A stretch of DNA of 64,000 bases, taken from assembly GCA_000708835.1 (NCBI GenBank), contig DF237033.1, positions 1 to 64,000 on the forward strand. Reading direction: 5' to 3'. The translations under genes and the position numbers were made by a program. The stretch's first letter is position 1. Each line of letters opens with the position of its first letter. Below the pieces are notes generated by a model. The model was not told the origin of the DNA. It worked only from the letters and a program-made list of their open reading frames with translations, and searched no databases. Below, one piece after another: positions 26,001 through 37,899 of the stretch. This DNA is from Klebsormidium nitens (Eukaryota > Streptophyta > Klebsormidiophyceae > Klebsormidiales > Klebsormidiaceae).

Positions 26001-29000
26001 TCATCGACGCCGGGCTTGGAGCACGAAGAAAATGGACAAGCAAGATGGTTCCAACGTGAGTAAGGTACGAACACCGGGTTTGTTGGCATCAAAGAGACCA
26101 ACCGGCGGGTGGGCGTCGCCCAAACCCTGCTGACCTATTGTTGCCGGGAAGGTTTGACGGCCCAAGTACGACATTGCAAATCTGATGGTCCCCTCTTTGA
26201 CGGACCAGAACAAAGTAGCGAGAGTAGAGAACGCAAGGACGCAGAATAGCCTCATTGCCAAGCATGCAAATGCTACATTAAAAGGCCGACTCAAAAACGC
26301 GTCCATTTGAAGCGGGGGACCTTAGTCCTGGGCAAACGACGAAACAGCAAGTGGTCGAAATGAGAAGCACCTCTAGAATGAAAGGCGGCAGGCGACACTG
26401 AGAATTTAAGCATCATGAACGCACCAATGCACCGTTTAGAATTCATGGAGGATAAAGGCCGGCGGAGTATCGAGCGCGTACAGTGCCTCAAAAGTAATTC
26501 AAAAAGGAAAAGCGGGCGCATTGAGATCGTCACTTTGAGCAAGCGGAATATCGAACAATTGGTGGCTTAAGCTGCAAGTCCCCAAATGGCCAATCCAGCC
26601 AGCTTCTTTTCGTCATAGCCACGACATAGTATGCTTTTGTACCTCTGGAAACGACTTGCAAGACCACTAGGCTTACAAATACTTCAATAAAACAGTCCAA
26701 AGCGAGACCTGAAGCATGTACCAGGCAGCTTTTGCTGAGCCGGTGCGCCAACAGCGCTTTTGCTTTAACAATTCAACGAATCCAAGGTGACAGATAGTGG
26801 AAAAAGCGTATTGTCCTTTGTCACATGCACAAAGTCTCTATTAAGGATATGGCCAGCCGTAAATGGATCTCGTGTGTGGGATGAGTCTACAAGTCGTGTT
26901 CAAGAGCATAAAGCTTGGCAAAAACAACACACAAGTAAGTCTGGGAGGAGCGAATGTTGCGTGGCCTTCTCTCTACGACGCCTCAAGCCTGGAAGCTGAT
27001 CTCAAGCAAAAGCTGTCCAAACGATTAGCGATTACTCAAAGTCAATTGCGAAGAGAAACGCATTGAGAAGTAATCAAAGTGCTCACCCCGGCCTTCAATA
27101 ACGTTGCCTCCAAAACCAAAACGTTGCATGCACATTGCATGGTAAATGGAGGTGGTCCAAGGGAAGTGGCTCTAATTTTTCCAGAATAAAAAAGCCTCGG
27201 AGCACATTTCAAGCATGGGCTGGCAAAACGATCGACGGCGTCAGACTTGACGTCAACAGACAGTGGGCGTTCGACGTCCACTTGTGACTCATCAATGCCA
27301 AGAAAAAATAACCAAAGCGCCACCAACCGAAAATCCATTCTGGAAAAGATGCTCAAGAAACAAGCTTTCTAATCTAAGTTTTTTAAAGTGACGGCCGTCC
27401 AGACGAGGACCGAGAGAGGACGAAGCAAAGCGCGATCCGAGCCTGAATATGTTGAAGCAATGAACAGTAGCTGATTAAGATGTTCAAACCCCTGGGCCTG
27501 TCTCTGATGCGGAAGGCTTCGAATTGCAAGTAGAGCTGTGGCTTTCAAAGCCACTGTCGGGTTACAAAAGCCTCCAGACGACGAGACTAGAAAAAACATC
27601 AGAAACTGGTTCTAGACAGCAGACTGTAGTGCTTCGAATCTCAGGCAATCTCTGCAAAGGACTACGGTTTCAATCTACAATCCGCAGAAACCGGAGATAG
27701 CATCAGGAGTGCAAAGCGTAACAGTTTTGGAAACTTCCCAATCGCGCATATCATTGCTTATTGACGATCGCGGCGGCTCTCGCAAATGTCGACGCAAAAG
27801 CCTCAGAGCACTAGCTGGACTGGTGCTAAGAAGATACAGAGTATTGGCGTCTGCAGCCACAGATTTAAGCTCCCATGGGTCTGTCCAACCCAAGTTCGAC
27901 TCGTCATCGCCCCAAGCACCACTTGCTAGAGCTCTACCTCGAAACGGTGGGTAAGATCTTGAAAGGGGGGACTGGAAAGTTCAAAGTTGTCGCTTTGCAC
28001 ACTCTAAAAAAAAGCGGATGCTGCCAAGCCAGCATCGTTCAAGGTTGGAGGCTGGTTGGAACAACCGGAAAACAATTGGAAACTTGATTGCAGAAGCTTA
28101 CGACACGGGAGTATACTCGGCAGCTTTTCTCGACGACATTTAGGATGGAACGAAACCCGGGATGGGACTCTTCAGAGTAAGCCGAGCTAGCAGAGACGGC
28201 GCTCTTTCAAAAAATTCCGTACACACTCGAGAAGAGAGCTCCGGTGGGCAGATTAGACAATTCTTTGAACAATCTAAGAGAAGGCTTTGACTCGGCAAAC
28301 TAAAGCCAGATCTCGTCACACAAGCCCAAACATCTGGAATCAAAGCTTGGATTCCGTACCTTCCAAGCGTCGGTGTTCTCGGCCTTTGAACCGGGGAACA
28401 CGGACGGAACTAGAACCGGATTTGAAGCCGGAGGGGATCGACGAGCTTGTTCTCTGTGAACTGCAACACGCGTGGAATTCAGCAACTCATTAGCATGCGC
28501 GCGATACCGTCTCTTACTTTACAGGGCCTCCGGCGAAACGAGAAACGTTTTCATTGGGGTGCGCCCAATAATCTGGTTCGTCGTTCCCTTCGAGTAATGG
28601 GGATTGCAGGCAAAGCTCGAGGTCAGTACAGCAAAGCGGGCTGTCGGAATCGTGATAACATTGGTGCCTTGCAAACATGCAGAAAGTCGGTAGCAAGAGC
28701 CGGCACACACTGCACTTTTTGGATGAGAACTGAGACCAATCTGTGATTGTGAAGGCGACAAGCTACTGCTTGGCCTTGAACTACAAAAATGACCAGAACA
28801 AAATATGAAGAAAACCTGCAGATTGTGAATCAAGAGGACAGGATCCTCGTAGGCTACAACAGTAGAAAAGAAATATGGCCAAACGCATCAGATCAAAGGC
28901 GTCAGCCACATAGAGAAGAGGGAGGTTGGGCCATATGCCCATCCCGTTGCATCTTAACCTCCGACCAATGGTAGGACATCAAACACGTGACTCCGGAAGT

Positions 29001-29761
29001 CGGCGATTGATTTAGGCAGTGCCGCATCTATTTCTGGTACCAGCAAAAAGATTCGAGCTAAGCTGAACGAGCTACATAGATTGTTATGGACGGATGGATC
29101 GGTTAGCAAAGGAGTCCGGGACCTTGTGGAACCATCTGTGGATATGGGCGTCAAAACCTAAAAGCCACTAAGCTGCTCTCGCTCGTTTGAATGTTCCACA
29201 TCGCCTCTTTCAGTCGGCACTAGGATCCATCCTCCATCACGGCAAAATCTCTACCAAAAACCAGGAAGGGTTTTGCAACCGGCTTTATATAGCAAAGGCA
29301 GGGCATTGTTTGCCTCAAGGGCAAAACCTTCTACGAGTTGTAGTGCGGCAACCCTATCCCACGCCGAAAAGCACAATCAAAAAGGTTTCAAGACCACAGG
29401 CGACAAAGACGCCAATGGTAGCCGGCCCTATGGAGCCGCCACCTCAATCGGGCTAACTACAAATGTAGACAAGTTAGTTGAAATAGAAGTTACAACACGA
29501 AGTCCGCTACCAGAACAATGTTGCCTCCACAGATGCGTCAGCACAATGGCTGCAAGATGTGAGCGAACGAGGCACAAAGGAGAGCCGCCGTCTGCCGAGA
29601 GACATGAACCGCTCAGGGGAGCAGATCGCGGAGGCAATGTTTGGCTCCTGTCACAGGGGTAGGAGTTTTACATGGAAACAAGAAGGGGGCATCCGACAGC
29701 TCCAACTCAAGATGAAGGTGTCCCCTCACCTACGGTCGTCCTCGCCCCTTCAAAGGCAGAC

Positions 29762-29845
29762 GCTTCGGTTACCTTTATCTAGTCAAAACAGACCCATACG
29801 CGAAGTACAAGCTCACAGCTTGCCCAAAGACTGTTATTTAAAGCC
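29762..29845 (+). mobile_element. Possible decayed copia integrase fragment
   Basis: One frame reads R-F-G-Y-L-Y-L-V-K-T-D-P-Y-A-K-Y-K, which resembles the copia integrase segment that follows the second catalytic-region D-D-x-S-R and reads R-Y-G-Y-x-Y-L-x-x-x-K-S-E-A. The preceding D-D is not present in any frame and a stop follows soon after. The match is short, so the call is tentative, but the A-rich context and strand agree with the reverse transcriptase fragments. Confidence 0.4.
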
Positions 29846-32674
29846 AGTACTACGTTCGTCGGTCAGCAAGGAAGCAAGGAACCAATCGGCAGGGACTATG
29901 TACAAGTCGCTTCGTTTGCCTGTGCAAAAAGAAACCGAGAAACGAGGACACGCACTCGAAAAACCACGAAACATTTTCTTCACACTGGTTTCAAGCAGTT
30001 TGAAGTGCATATGTAAGCAGAGGCCGCATAGGGCGTCAGAGCATTGACTTGAAGAAGCGTTCTAGGCCTCTAGAGGCCCATTCTATCACATCGTCGCCCT
30101 TGCACTTTTTGAGTGCAGACAAACTGATCAGGGTAGAATAATCAGTGCAGGAGACATGAGGGGACCAAACTGATTCATGGGCGTGTCCGGCCCACTACAG
30201 CGACGCATACATTTTAGGCTGGAGAGACGGACCCCACACACACAGATTGCGTGCTAGCTGATTTATTGACGGGGCATCAGGACAGGAAAGCAAAGTCGGC
30301 TCCGGAGCCATCAAACGTTTAGCTACAGGCCAACGATAGCAGAGGGAAAGAGGGGCTGAAGAGATTCTAGTCAACAGCTACAACAAGGCTCTTTTTGCAC
30401 AAAAAGATAAGCACCAGCGAGCGGAGATTGGAAGCGTCAAGAATCGGCTGACGTACGCTGCAACAGAACTAGCAAGATAGTAGCACCAAACCGAGGGGCT
30501 AGACGCAGCGGAGCTGTCATGTTCGGAGTGCTTGAATGGCATACATGCGCGGAGGTTGCAAACCTGGTATATGGCAGCGGCCTAGTCTCAAGAAGTTCCA
30601 AATGCTGCGTTTGCGAACGAATATCTATTGTCACGAGCGCATCAGGCTTGCACGAAGATTTGTCGGCTTTTCTGGCCCAATTGTGAGCTCTTCATCACGT
30701 CCCCACACGAAGTCAAAGACGCAAACTAAGCAAGACTGGCAGCCTCGAGACAAGCAACTGGGTTCGAGAAAGCCGTAACCAAGAGAACCTCAAAACGAAA
30801 GTAGCGAGCCGAAACGGATGACGAAAGAGGGTCAGTAACGCTTTTGAGCCGTATAAGCCTCTAGTGCAGGTGCAAGAATACCAATCGAGATGGACGGAGA
30901 GGGCTAATAAGCAACTGCAAGGCGGACCGGGAAAGGCTCCAACATGGTTGAACGCAACATGACAGGCCGGCGACCATGTTTGAGCTCGTTTGTTTCCAAG
31001 ACATGGAGACTTCCGTGAAGAGGTGCGAGGAATGTTAACAAGTTTGGGGACACAGGCGAGATAAAGGGACGCCTAGAAATACCCTTGGAAGACAGAAATG
31101 CGAGAAACGTCGGAGACAATTGCTTGGACGGATTTATACAGGATTCGTCGAGTAGGAAGCAGCATTTCGGTCTTCGATCTCGGAATGACGGACTTGGCCC
31201 GGACGATTTGCACAGAGATCCTCTTCATTTGATTGAACTCCGTTGCAGCTCTGTTTGTACATATATCATGGACACAGCATACCTGAAGCTTTATTTCGGA
31301 GGCATCAGCCTTGAGGAGACAATGATGACTGGGAGGTGCCCTTCCGACAGTGATCAAGCATCGTCGCCCAACTCGAGATGTTTGAATAACCCAAGTCAGC
31401 CCATCGACATAGTTAACTGAGCTTTATGTTCTTAACAATACTTCCCTCCAAGGGAGTGGTCCATCTCAGGCGAGTTGATCAACGGACCCAAGCGCTCTCG
31501 AAAGGAGCGGATCAAAGCAGAACTTTCGGTGACCTAGAGGGCCAATGGGAGTAATAAGTGCAGAAGTGGCGACTGTATGGACGTCAGAAGACAAAAGCCT
31601 GTGGCAGCCTTGAAGCTAAGCGCATGCACTTCACAGTAACCTCGGTGCCAAGCAACATGTACTCATGCGCCGCAACATTTACGAGGGTAACAGCAGAAAC
31701 ATAATTCGTACCAGGACAATTAGTGTGGCCGAACTGAGGCTGGCGAAAGAAGCGAGCCGCCGCAATGGGTAGCACCGATCGAATCGAGCATAAGGCGCCA
31801 GCTTTGCATGCAAAGCGCCGAACAGCGAGCTCCGAAGCGAGGAAAGTGACGGGTCGAGCAAACGGGCCGAAAAGAAGGCTATGCGAATGATGAACTACTG
31901 CCAGACCTGTTTGAATTGACGCTTCAATTAATTTGCATTAAAATAAGGTTTTGATGTGCCCTGACTATGGCCTTGACGATGGCCTCGACTGCCGAATGAT
32001 AAGCTCTGCGATCTCAACGCAGCACAGGCTCCTCATAAGCACATGCAGGAAGCTCTTCACTTTCCGATTAGATACTCGATGCGGACTGCAGGATTAATGC
32101 TAAGAATTTTTGAGGAGCGCCCCGGAGCGGGTCGTCAGACCACCAGAAACGGAGAATGAAAAGAAAATGCAAAACAACGAGCCAACATTTGAAATTTTGC
32201 AACCGAAGAAACATCCGGTACACTCAGAGAGGGGTCTGCAAGATGAGTAAACCAATGTGAAAAATCGTGCATGGAGACCTTATTGAGGAATAACGGACAG
32301 CACAACCCGTAGATCTATTGTTGACGAATATAGTGCTATTCTGAAAACGATTGACAGCAAAAGCAATTGAAAGTTGAAGGCGAAGGACGCGTCTCGCCTT
32401 CGAGGACTGCGCCTCGTTGCAGACCTTGACTCTCCACAATGGAGAAGCCGATGCGGGGCTAGAACGGAACGGAATTGTAGAGAGTCGCCTCGTCCATCCT
32501 GCAAAAGGAACGAATCGACTTGACGCACCCAGCTTTCGTCCATCGCCGCCCCTCGGATCACCAAAGGGAAAGTTATGATTGACATCAGTGTGCCGCCCAC
32601 CTCAGCGGATGACGAAGTTTTGGTTTCAACCTTTAAGCAAGTGGCATCCACCTCAGCCATTGACAAAGATTAAG

Positions 32675-32935
32675 CCTATAATGAGGTCTTGAGGGCTTCA
32701 ACTCCATCACACCAACGCTGGGCATTCCGCACCCAGGCTTTTTGTTGCATCGTCGCCTCAAACCGGTCAAGAGAGGAACTAATGTAGTCCACTCCGTTAA
32801 AAACCCTTAATCAGAAACACATGGAGTCCACTTGGCAAAGATCGTGCGTTTGATGAAGGGCTTCAGAGCGTTCCTTGCAAGAGAAGACCCTACGGGGTCC
32901 TTGCACCGAGATTGGGTTCAGCACGGCCCTGGAAC
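32675..32935 (+). mobile_element. Decayed Ty1/copia reverse transcriptase fragments (copies 3 and 4)
   Basis: At 32821-32935 the frame reads G-V-H-L-A-K-I-V-R-L-M-K-G-F-R, resembling the copia D-G-x-x-x-x-x-K-x-R-L-V-x-K-G-F block, followed at 45 bases by GCACC and after a further 14 bases by CACGGCCCT. Just before, 32675-32765 holds another GGGCTTCA with GGGCATTCCGCACCCAG, a box identical to that at about 9828. The two half-copies side by side suggest nested or tandem debris. Confidence 0.55.
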
Positions 32936-33439
32936 GGTTCAACGGATGATGATTTGATTTCTCATGTCAGACGAAATGGTTTCAGCAACCAATTGCAAAC
33001 GTGCCCAGAATGGAAAGGTACTTTGGAAACAGGACTTAGAAACTGTATAACTAGATTGGAGCAAACTTCTCGTGGGGATGACGGAGGACATCAAATGCCA
33101 ACGGACTACCAAGATGCAAGTGTAGAGTAGTCTAGGTCGCCAATCTGCAATACAATCGCGCGTGCAGAAAACTGACGAAAGCCTCGAGAACACACATTTA
33201 TTTTGCTTTTCTCCGTCACACCAAAGACACGAGCGAGGAAGGGGTTAGTGCAAGGGCAGGAAGGGCATCGGAGCTAAGGAGTGAAGGGGTTCTTGAGCTT
33301 CGTGTGCCCGAAGTCGGCTCGTCTTCGCAAAAACCAACGAGCTTAACCAGCTACTCGTAGGCAGGGTAGATGATATTCAAAAGCCGATTCTTCCGTGATT
33401 CCAGTTGCCAGGGGGCATTAGACTTTCTTCAACACATCA

Positions 33440-33625
33440 ATGGGATTTGATATGCCCACTCTGAACTCGTCACTGCCTTGCACTCGCCAAGATATCTAAA
33501 GCTTGCAGGCCAACGGATCCATGGAGCAGGACATCAAACGAGATTATCTATCACATAAGCCAACCCCAGTCAGAAGCCAACCTGTGTCGAGTAGGCCTGT
33601 GGTGCCACATTAGGCAGGGCCTAAA
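33440..33625 (+). repeat. Dispersed degenerate repeat, copy B (partner near 10.64-10.82 kb)
   Basis: It shares GAACTCGTCACTGCCTTGCACT-like sequence, CCATGGAGCAGGACATCA and GAGTAGGCCTGT with the block at 10640-10825, in the same order and orientation. It is diverged throughout and does not code for a recognisable protein. Confidence 0.65.
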
Positions 33626-34194
33626 TAGCATCAGCTTACTGATGTGCCAAGCAAGCCTTATGTAGACTTTGCAAAGCTGAAACGGAGTCTCGAGATACGA
33701 CCCAAATCATTTCGCGGACAAAAGCGTCATGCTGGCTTGAGCTGGACGACATCAGAGGAGCGCGAAATCAATTGCAGCTGAGACAAACGGAGTGAACAGA
33801 CGCAGCATCTCTTCAGGCCTGACGAACGGAGGATAGGGGATGGTAAAGAAGACAATTCACCACGCAATGCGCACGATGCGCAACAACCAGCGCAGACTGC
33901 CTGCTAGGATTACTTCGAGCATTTTCCTCCATTGCGGACAACTTCGCAGAGGAACAGATGCAAACGAATCAAGTGTATGATGCCCACAACGCTCAGAGTA
34001 AGGCAAGTAGAAGACGAGTCAAATAAGAACGACCCAGAGGATGGGACGAGTCCACCAGACGAAATAAGCAGCAAGATAGTCTTTGTTGTCGGACTTCAAT
34101 CGCCAGTGATCTCGTTGGTTGTGTTCGGAGATACAAAAGCACTGCTGTTTTCATAGGGAAATCACGGAAAGAGGAATCATAAAACGAGGTGCGG

Positions 34195-34292
34195 AAGCAC
34201 CCCTGAAGACCCAAGCAAACGGAAAACAAGCTGCCCCAGAGCCCAACCAGACTCGTAATTCACACAGAACAACCTGGTTCTCAAAAGGAACC
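34195..34292 (+). repeat. Dispersed degenerate repeat, copy B (partner near 11.48-11.58 kb)
   Basis: CAAGCAAACGGAAAACAAGC, then GCCCA, then ACTCGTAAT, then ACCGAAG recur in the order seen at 11484-11580. No function is assigned. Confidence 0.5.
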
Positions 34293-35732
34293 GAAGAACG
34301 ATAGGAGGAGGAGGGAAACAAAAGGTTTGGGATTGGCAATTCTGGCAGAAAGCCCAACTGTTTAATGTTAGCCGCGCTTCTAAGAGCACTGCACAGGTCG
34401 CTTTTTGAACCCCCGAAAGATGCAAGGGGGTTTTAGTTCAGTGGAATGGCGTGTCGTCCGAGAACGTCGACTGCAGAATCCTCGACAGGCACAGACGGCC
34501 CTTTGTTGACCTCAGGAGCAAGACGGGGCAATCAATGTGTCAAGCTGCGAAGCTGGACAAATGAGTCGGCCCCCGATCCTGCCCAAACTCGGCCAAGAAC
34601 TTTTCTAGGTCTCAGAAGTATGCAATTTCCTATAGAGAAAGCGGAAAAGACGGTGCTGTGAATCGTGGTATTAAAGCCTCCTTTCCTTATCGGACGGTGG
34701 CAAAAACTGGCTCTGTCAATTCGTGACGTTCTCGTAAGGAACTCACATAAGGGCATCAAAGACGCAATACCAAGCGACGAGCAACTCTGAGCGTTTAAAC
34801 TCAACGCCCGTTGTCCTTGCCTCGGATCTCACATTCAAACGTTCAAGTACGACCGGAACGCTGATTGTTTGTTTGAAAATTGCTCCGAGATGCCGGCAGA
34901 ATCAGAGTCGATGCGGTCGCAACGTCCACAGAGCGGGACACTCGGCATGCTGCCATGAACATTTGGCATCGGACCATGATACTCTCAGATGGCCCCATTG
35001 GCCAGGGGAAATGCTCGTCTTTGCCTGTTCCGACCGGTCGATTAAGGCCTCAAAGAACTTCTCAAAAACAACACGTCATCAAAGCCAAGGACAAGAATTC
35101 AATAAAAGTCCGCCTTCAACACGACTTGATACATGGCAGGAGCGCCCAAGCGTGTCTGCAGCACTCAAAGAGGACTTTCAATGCCACAAACGAGAGCAGC
35201 ATGCATGCAGCAATCCTGATGCGATCGGTAAGACAAAACCATGCTTGTCAGCATCGTAGCAGACCTCCCGCAAATCGTTTATGTGGTTCACTGGTCACAC
35301 CGCGCTGGTGTGGCCTCAGAAAACGCCCAATCAAGGATTGGGCGCTGTGTACCAGGTTATGCACTGTCGTTGCTTCAGTAAGCAAGTTGTCTCAAATCGA
35401 TTATGCAGGACTGAGAAGTCCATCGGGACACTTTTGAAAACCAGATCATACGCAACAGAGACTGTTAAAGCAGAAGGAAAAAGGGACGAACCGGTTCCAC
35501 TACGAATTTGCCTTGCCATGATCGTCCAAGGAGCCTATGAGTGCAGATCCTGTGAACGATGTCGGTCCTTGAATCGACTATTTCGTTTCCTCTCTGAGCG
35601 GTCTCTTTGGCGTCAGGATGTCACTCGGTAGCGAGTTTGTTAGCGACAAATGACAGTATGGCCTACCTTCCAGCTTGTTCCCGGCCCTTCGAAACCACCA
35701 ACAGGAACGGAAGGACACTGCCCAGATCAGCA

Positions 35733-35776
35733 GACGGAACCCCAACGGAACACCAACGGAATCCCGACGGAACGGC
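35733..35776 (+). repeat. Short minisatellite, about four 11-base ACGGAA units
   Basis: Four consecutive units begin ACGGAA and are followed by CCCCA, CACCA, TCCCG and CGGCT. The variation between units indicates some age. It lies 50 bp from a perfect 23-base duplication. Confidence 0.8.
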
Positions 35777-35828
35777 TTGGTCGATCGAACTTCTTCACAG
35801 CCTGCAGGGATAATGCACTCAGCCGATC

Positions 35829-35874
35829 AGAAACTTATCGTTGTTATCAATAGAAACTTATCGTTGTTATCAAG
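35829..35874 (+). repeat. 23-base direct tandem duplication
   Basis: Two adjacent 23-base units starting AGAAACTTATCG and ending ATCAA plus one base are identical except for that last base. Near-perfect identity within otherwise heavily mutated DNA marks it as a recent tandem duplication. Confidence 0.9.
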
Positions 35875-36524
35875 TGTCAAAGCTGTAGCGCTTTGACAGA
35901 TCGACGCTTCCTCATCCGGTGTGCGTTCGCAGTGCTCAATACCGTGAAAGCTGCTGGGAAGCCATCACCAACATAAGCGCGACACTGTATGAGAATCTCA
36001 AGAGGAAGTAGGGACATGTGAAGAGGCCACAAAACTTAACAGGAACGAACGGCGAAACGAAAACCGCAAAATGCTGAGTTGGAGAGCCGTTTTTAAACGG
36101 CACCAACGAAAAGACAACCAATTGCTCCCCATAACTGAGGAGTCTGTCGCAGCAGATATTGACAGGCGCTTTGGACGGCGGAACTAGGTCTGCAAGACCT
36201 TCATAGAGGGACGGAACTGGCTCTGGGCTGCATGCGCTCAGCTGGAGCTAATCATGGGCTTTGCTGAAAGTTCAAGTATGAGAAAGAAATGTCCAGGGAG
36301 AATCGGGTTCAGATCAGATTACATAAGGGAACAAAAGAAAGTTTGCTGAAATAATCAAGCCCAGGAAATTCGAGCAGTTCATGAAAGCTGACCGCCTCAA
36401 TCAGACCCTTGAAATCTTGCAATTTGATAGTTGACATATAGAGGCCAACTCAAAGGAAAGTCGGAGCCTACTTGGCATCTTTTCTGAGTTCTGAAGTGTT
36501 GTGGTGACTGGCGCCAATTTTTTG

Positions 36525-36660
36525 TTGCTACATCCAAGGACTTCCGGTAGGATTGCGAAACCATGGTGGCATACAAACGCTCACTAACAAGAGGTGAGCT
36601 CGTTGCTCGCTTCTAGTCGTCATTGCCAGAACGAGGTACTATTTCGAGCCACCTGGTCTG
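36525..36660 (+). repeat. Local direct repeat, copy 1 (partner 37065-37205)
   Basis: Shared blocks in order are TTTGTTGCTA, a TCGAGGAGTTACCGGT-like stretch, GAAA..CTTGGTGGCAT/CATGGTGGCAT, TTGCTCGCTTC, and TTCATTGCCAGAACGA followed by GTACT. The copies are about 540 bp apart and in the same orientation. Confidence 0.75.
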
Positions 36661-37064
36661 CTGAACCGAAAGGCGTCCTTCTTGTACCTCATTTACACTT
36701 GCAACCCTTCGGAGAGCAGCTGAATTTTACTGGGGGACCATTATAGGGCGTTGAAGATGACCTGGGCTTAATGGCCCCAGCTTGTTTGATCATACGTATC
36801 GCATTTCGCAGAAGAATGTTCAAACAAGCAGGAGAATGCATGGGCCGGAAGCAGGTTCGAGTCACATCACATGAACAAATGGAAAGACTCCTTATATCCA
36901 TTGGCCAAGAAGGAAACATGTGAGGCAGCCAATCGCCCCATTAAAACCTTTGAAAAAGGTGTGCATTTTGGACTATCAACAAGCGAAGGACAACTGAAGG
37001 GAAAATTATGGCCAAGTCAGGTATCTTCGTTGGAAAATCAGATCATCGTCATGATCGGCGCTAG

Positions 37065-37205
37065 ACCTTTGTTGCTATATTCGAGGAGTTACCGGTACTA
37101 TCGAAAATCTTGGTGGCATCTGAATGCCCAACACACGTCTTGCGCTCTTTGCTCGCTTCAAGCTCTTCATTGCCAGAACGAAGTACTGCTTCAAACTGGG
37201 TCATC
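37065..37205 (+). repeat. Local direct repeat, copy 2 (partner 36525-36660)
   Basis: This is the second member of the pair. It contains TCATTGCCAGAACGAAGTAC, matching TCATTGCCAGAACGAGGTAC in the first. It carries the recurrent (C)TCATCATTGCC-like core found across the A-rich regions. Confidence 0.75.
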
Positions 37206-37899
37206 GAGTCTGCCACAGCTCCCATTCAAATCCTAAGATCCCCTTAGAGCAAGATCGTCAAAGAATGGGCATAACCAAAAGGACCTGATCAACCTACCAT
37301 TTTTTCAAGTGAAGTTGTAGGACGAGAAACACAATTGGCATCAGCGGTTGGACTTACACTTCTCTGGGCCTATCCAACCCAATCAAGTATGACATCATTG
37401 CCAATCATGAAGACTCTGGACAGCACAGCAACGTCGCTGAACACGCAAACTGGTCACCAGCATTTCTTTTTCACCAGGGGCATGAAATTGCGCAGTCAAG
37501 ATCTAAAAATGCATTTGTTGACACACCTCAATAAGATCTGATTGAACTGCGCCTGGCAGATGCTTCTACCTCATCAATGCGCCTGAATGAGCCCAGTACT
37601 TACCTATCTCAAGGGCATAGACGATTGAAAAGAACGCTGGAGGCTCGTTGGTGCCACTCAACCGGCAGACAACTTCGGACTCCGTGTCCGAATGACAAAG
37701 ATAGAACCCACGAAAGCTGGCGTGTGGAAAAGGAGTCAAAAAGGATGATTGCAGCGGTCTTCGATTTGATATTTCAAGTCTCATTTTGCCCTTTTACCCA
37801 ACAAATTTGCTGCAAGTGTGATCAGAGTTCTACCAGCAACGCTTACTCAAAAAGTTTTGTTCTTAACATAAACATCTGGCGAGGGTGATGTTGATGTTC

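Noticed and set aside
29559-30047. 162-residue frame in the A-rich region
   Set aside because: Basic, low-complexity translation without a domain; the nearby copia integrase-like reading lies in another frame. Long frames are expected where T, and so stop codons, are scarce.
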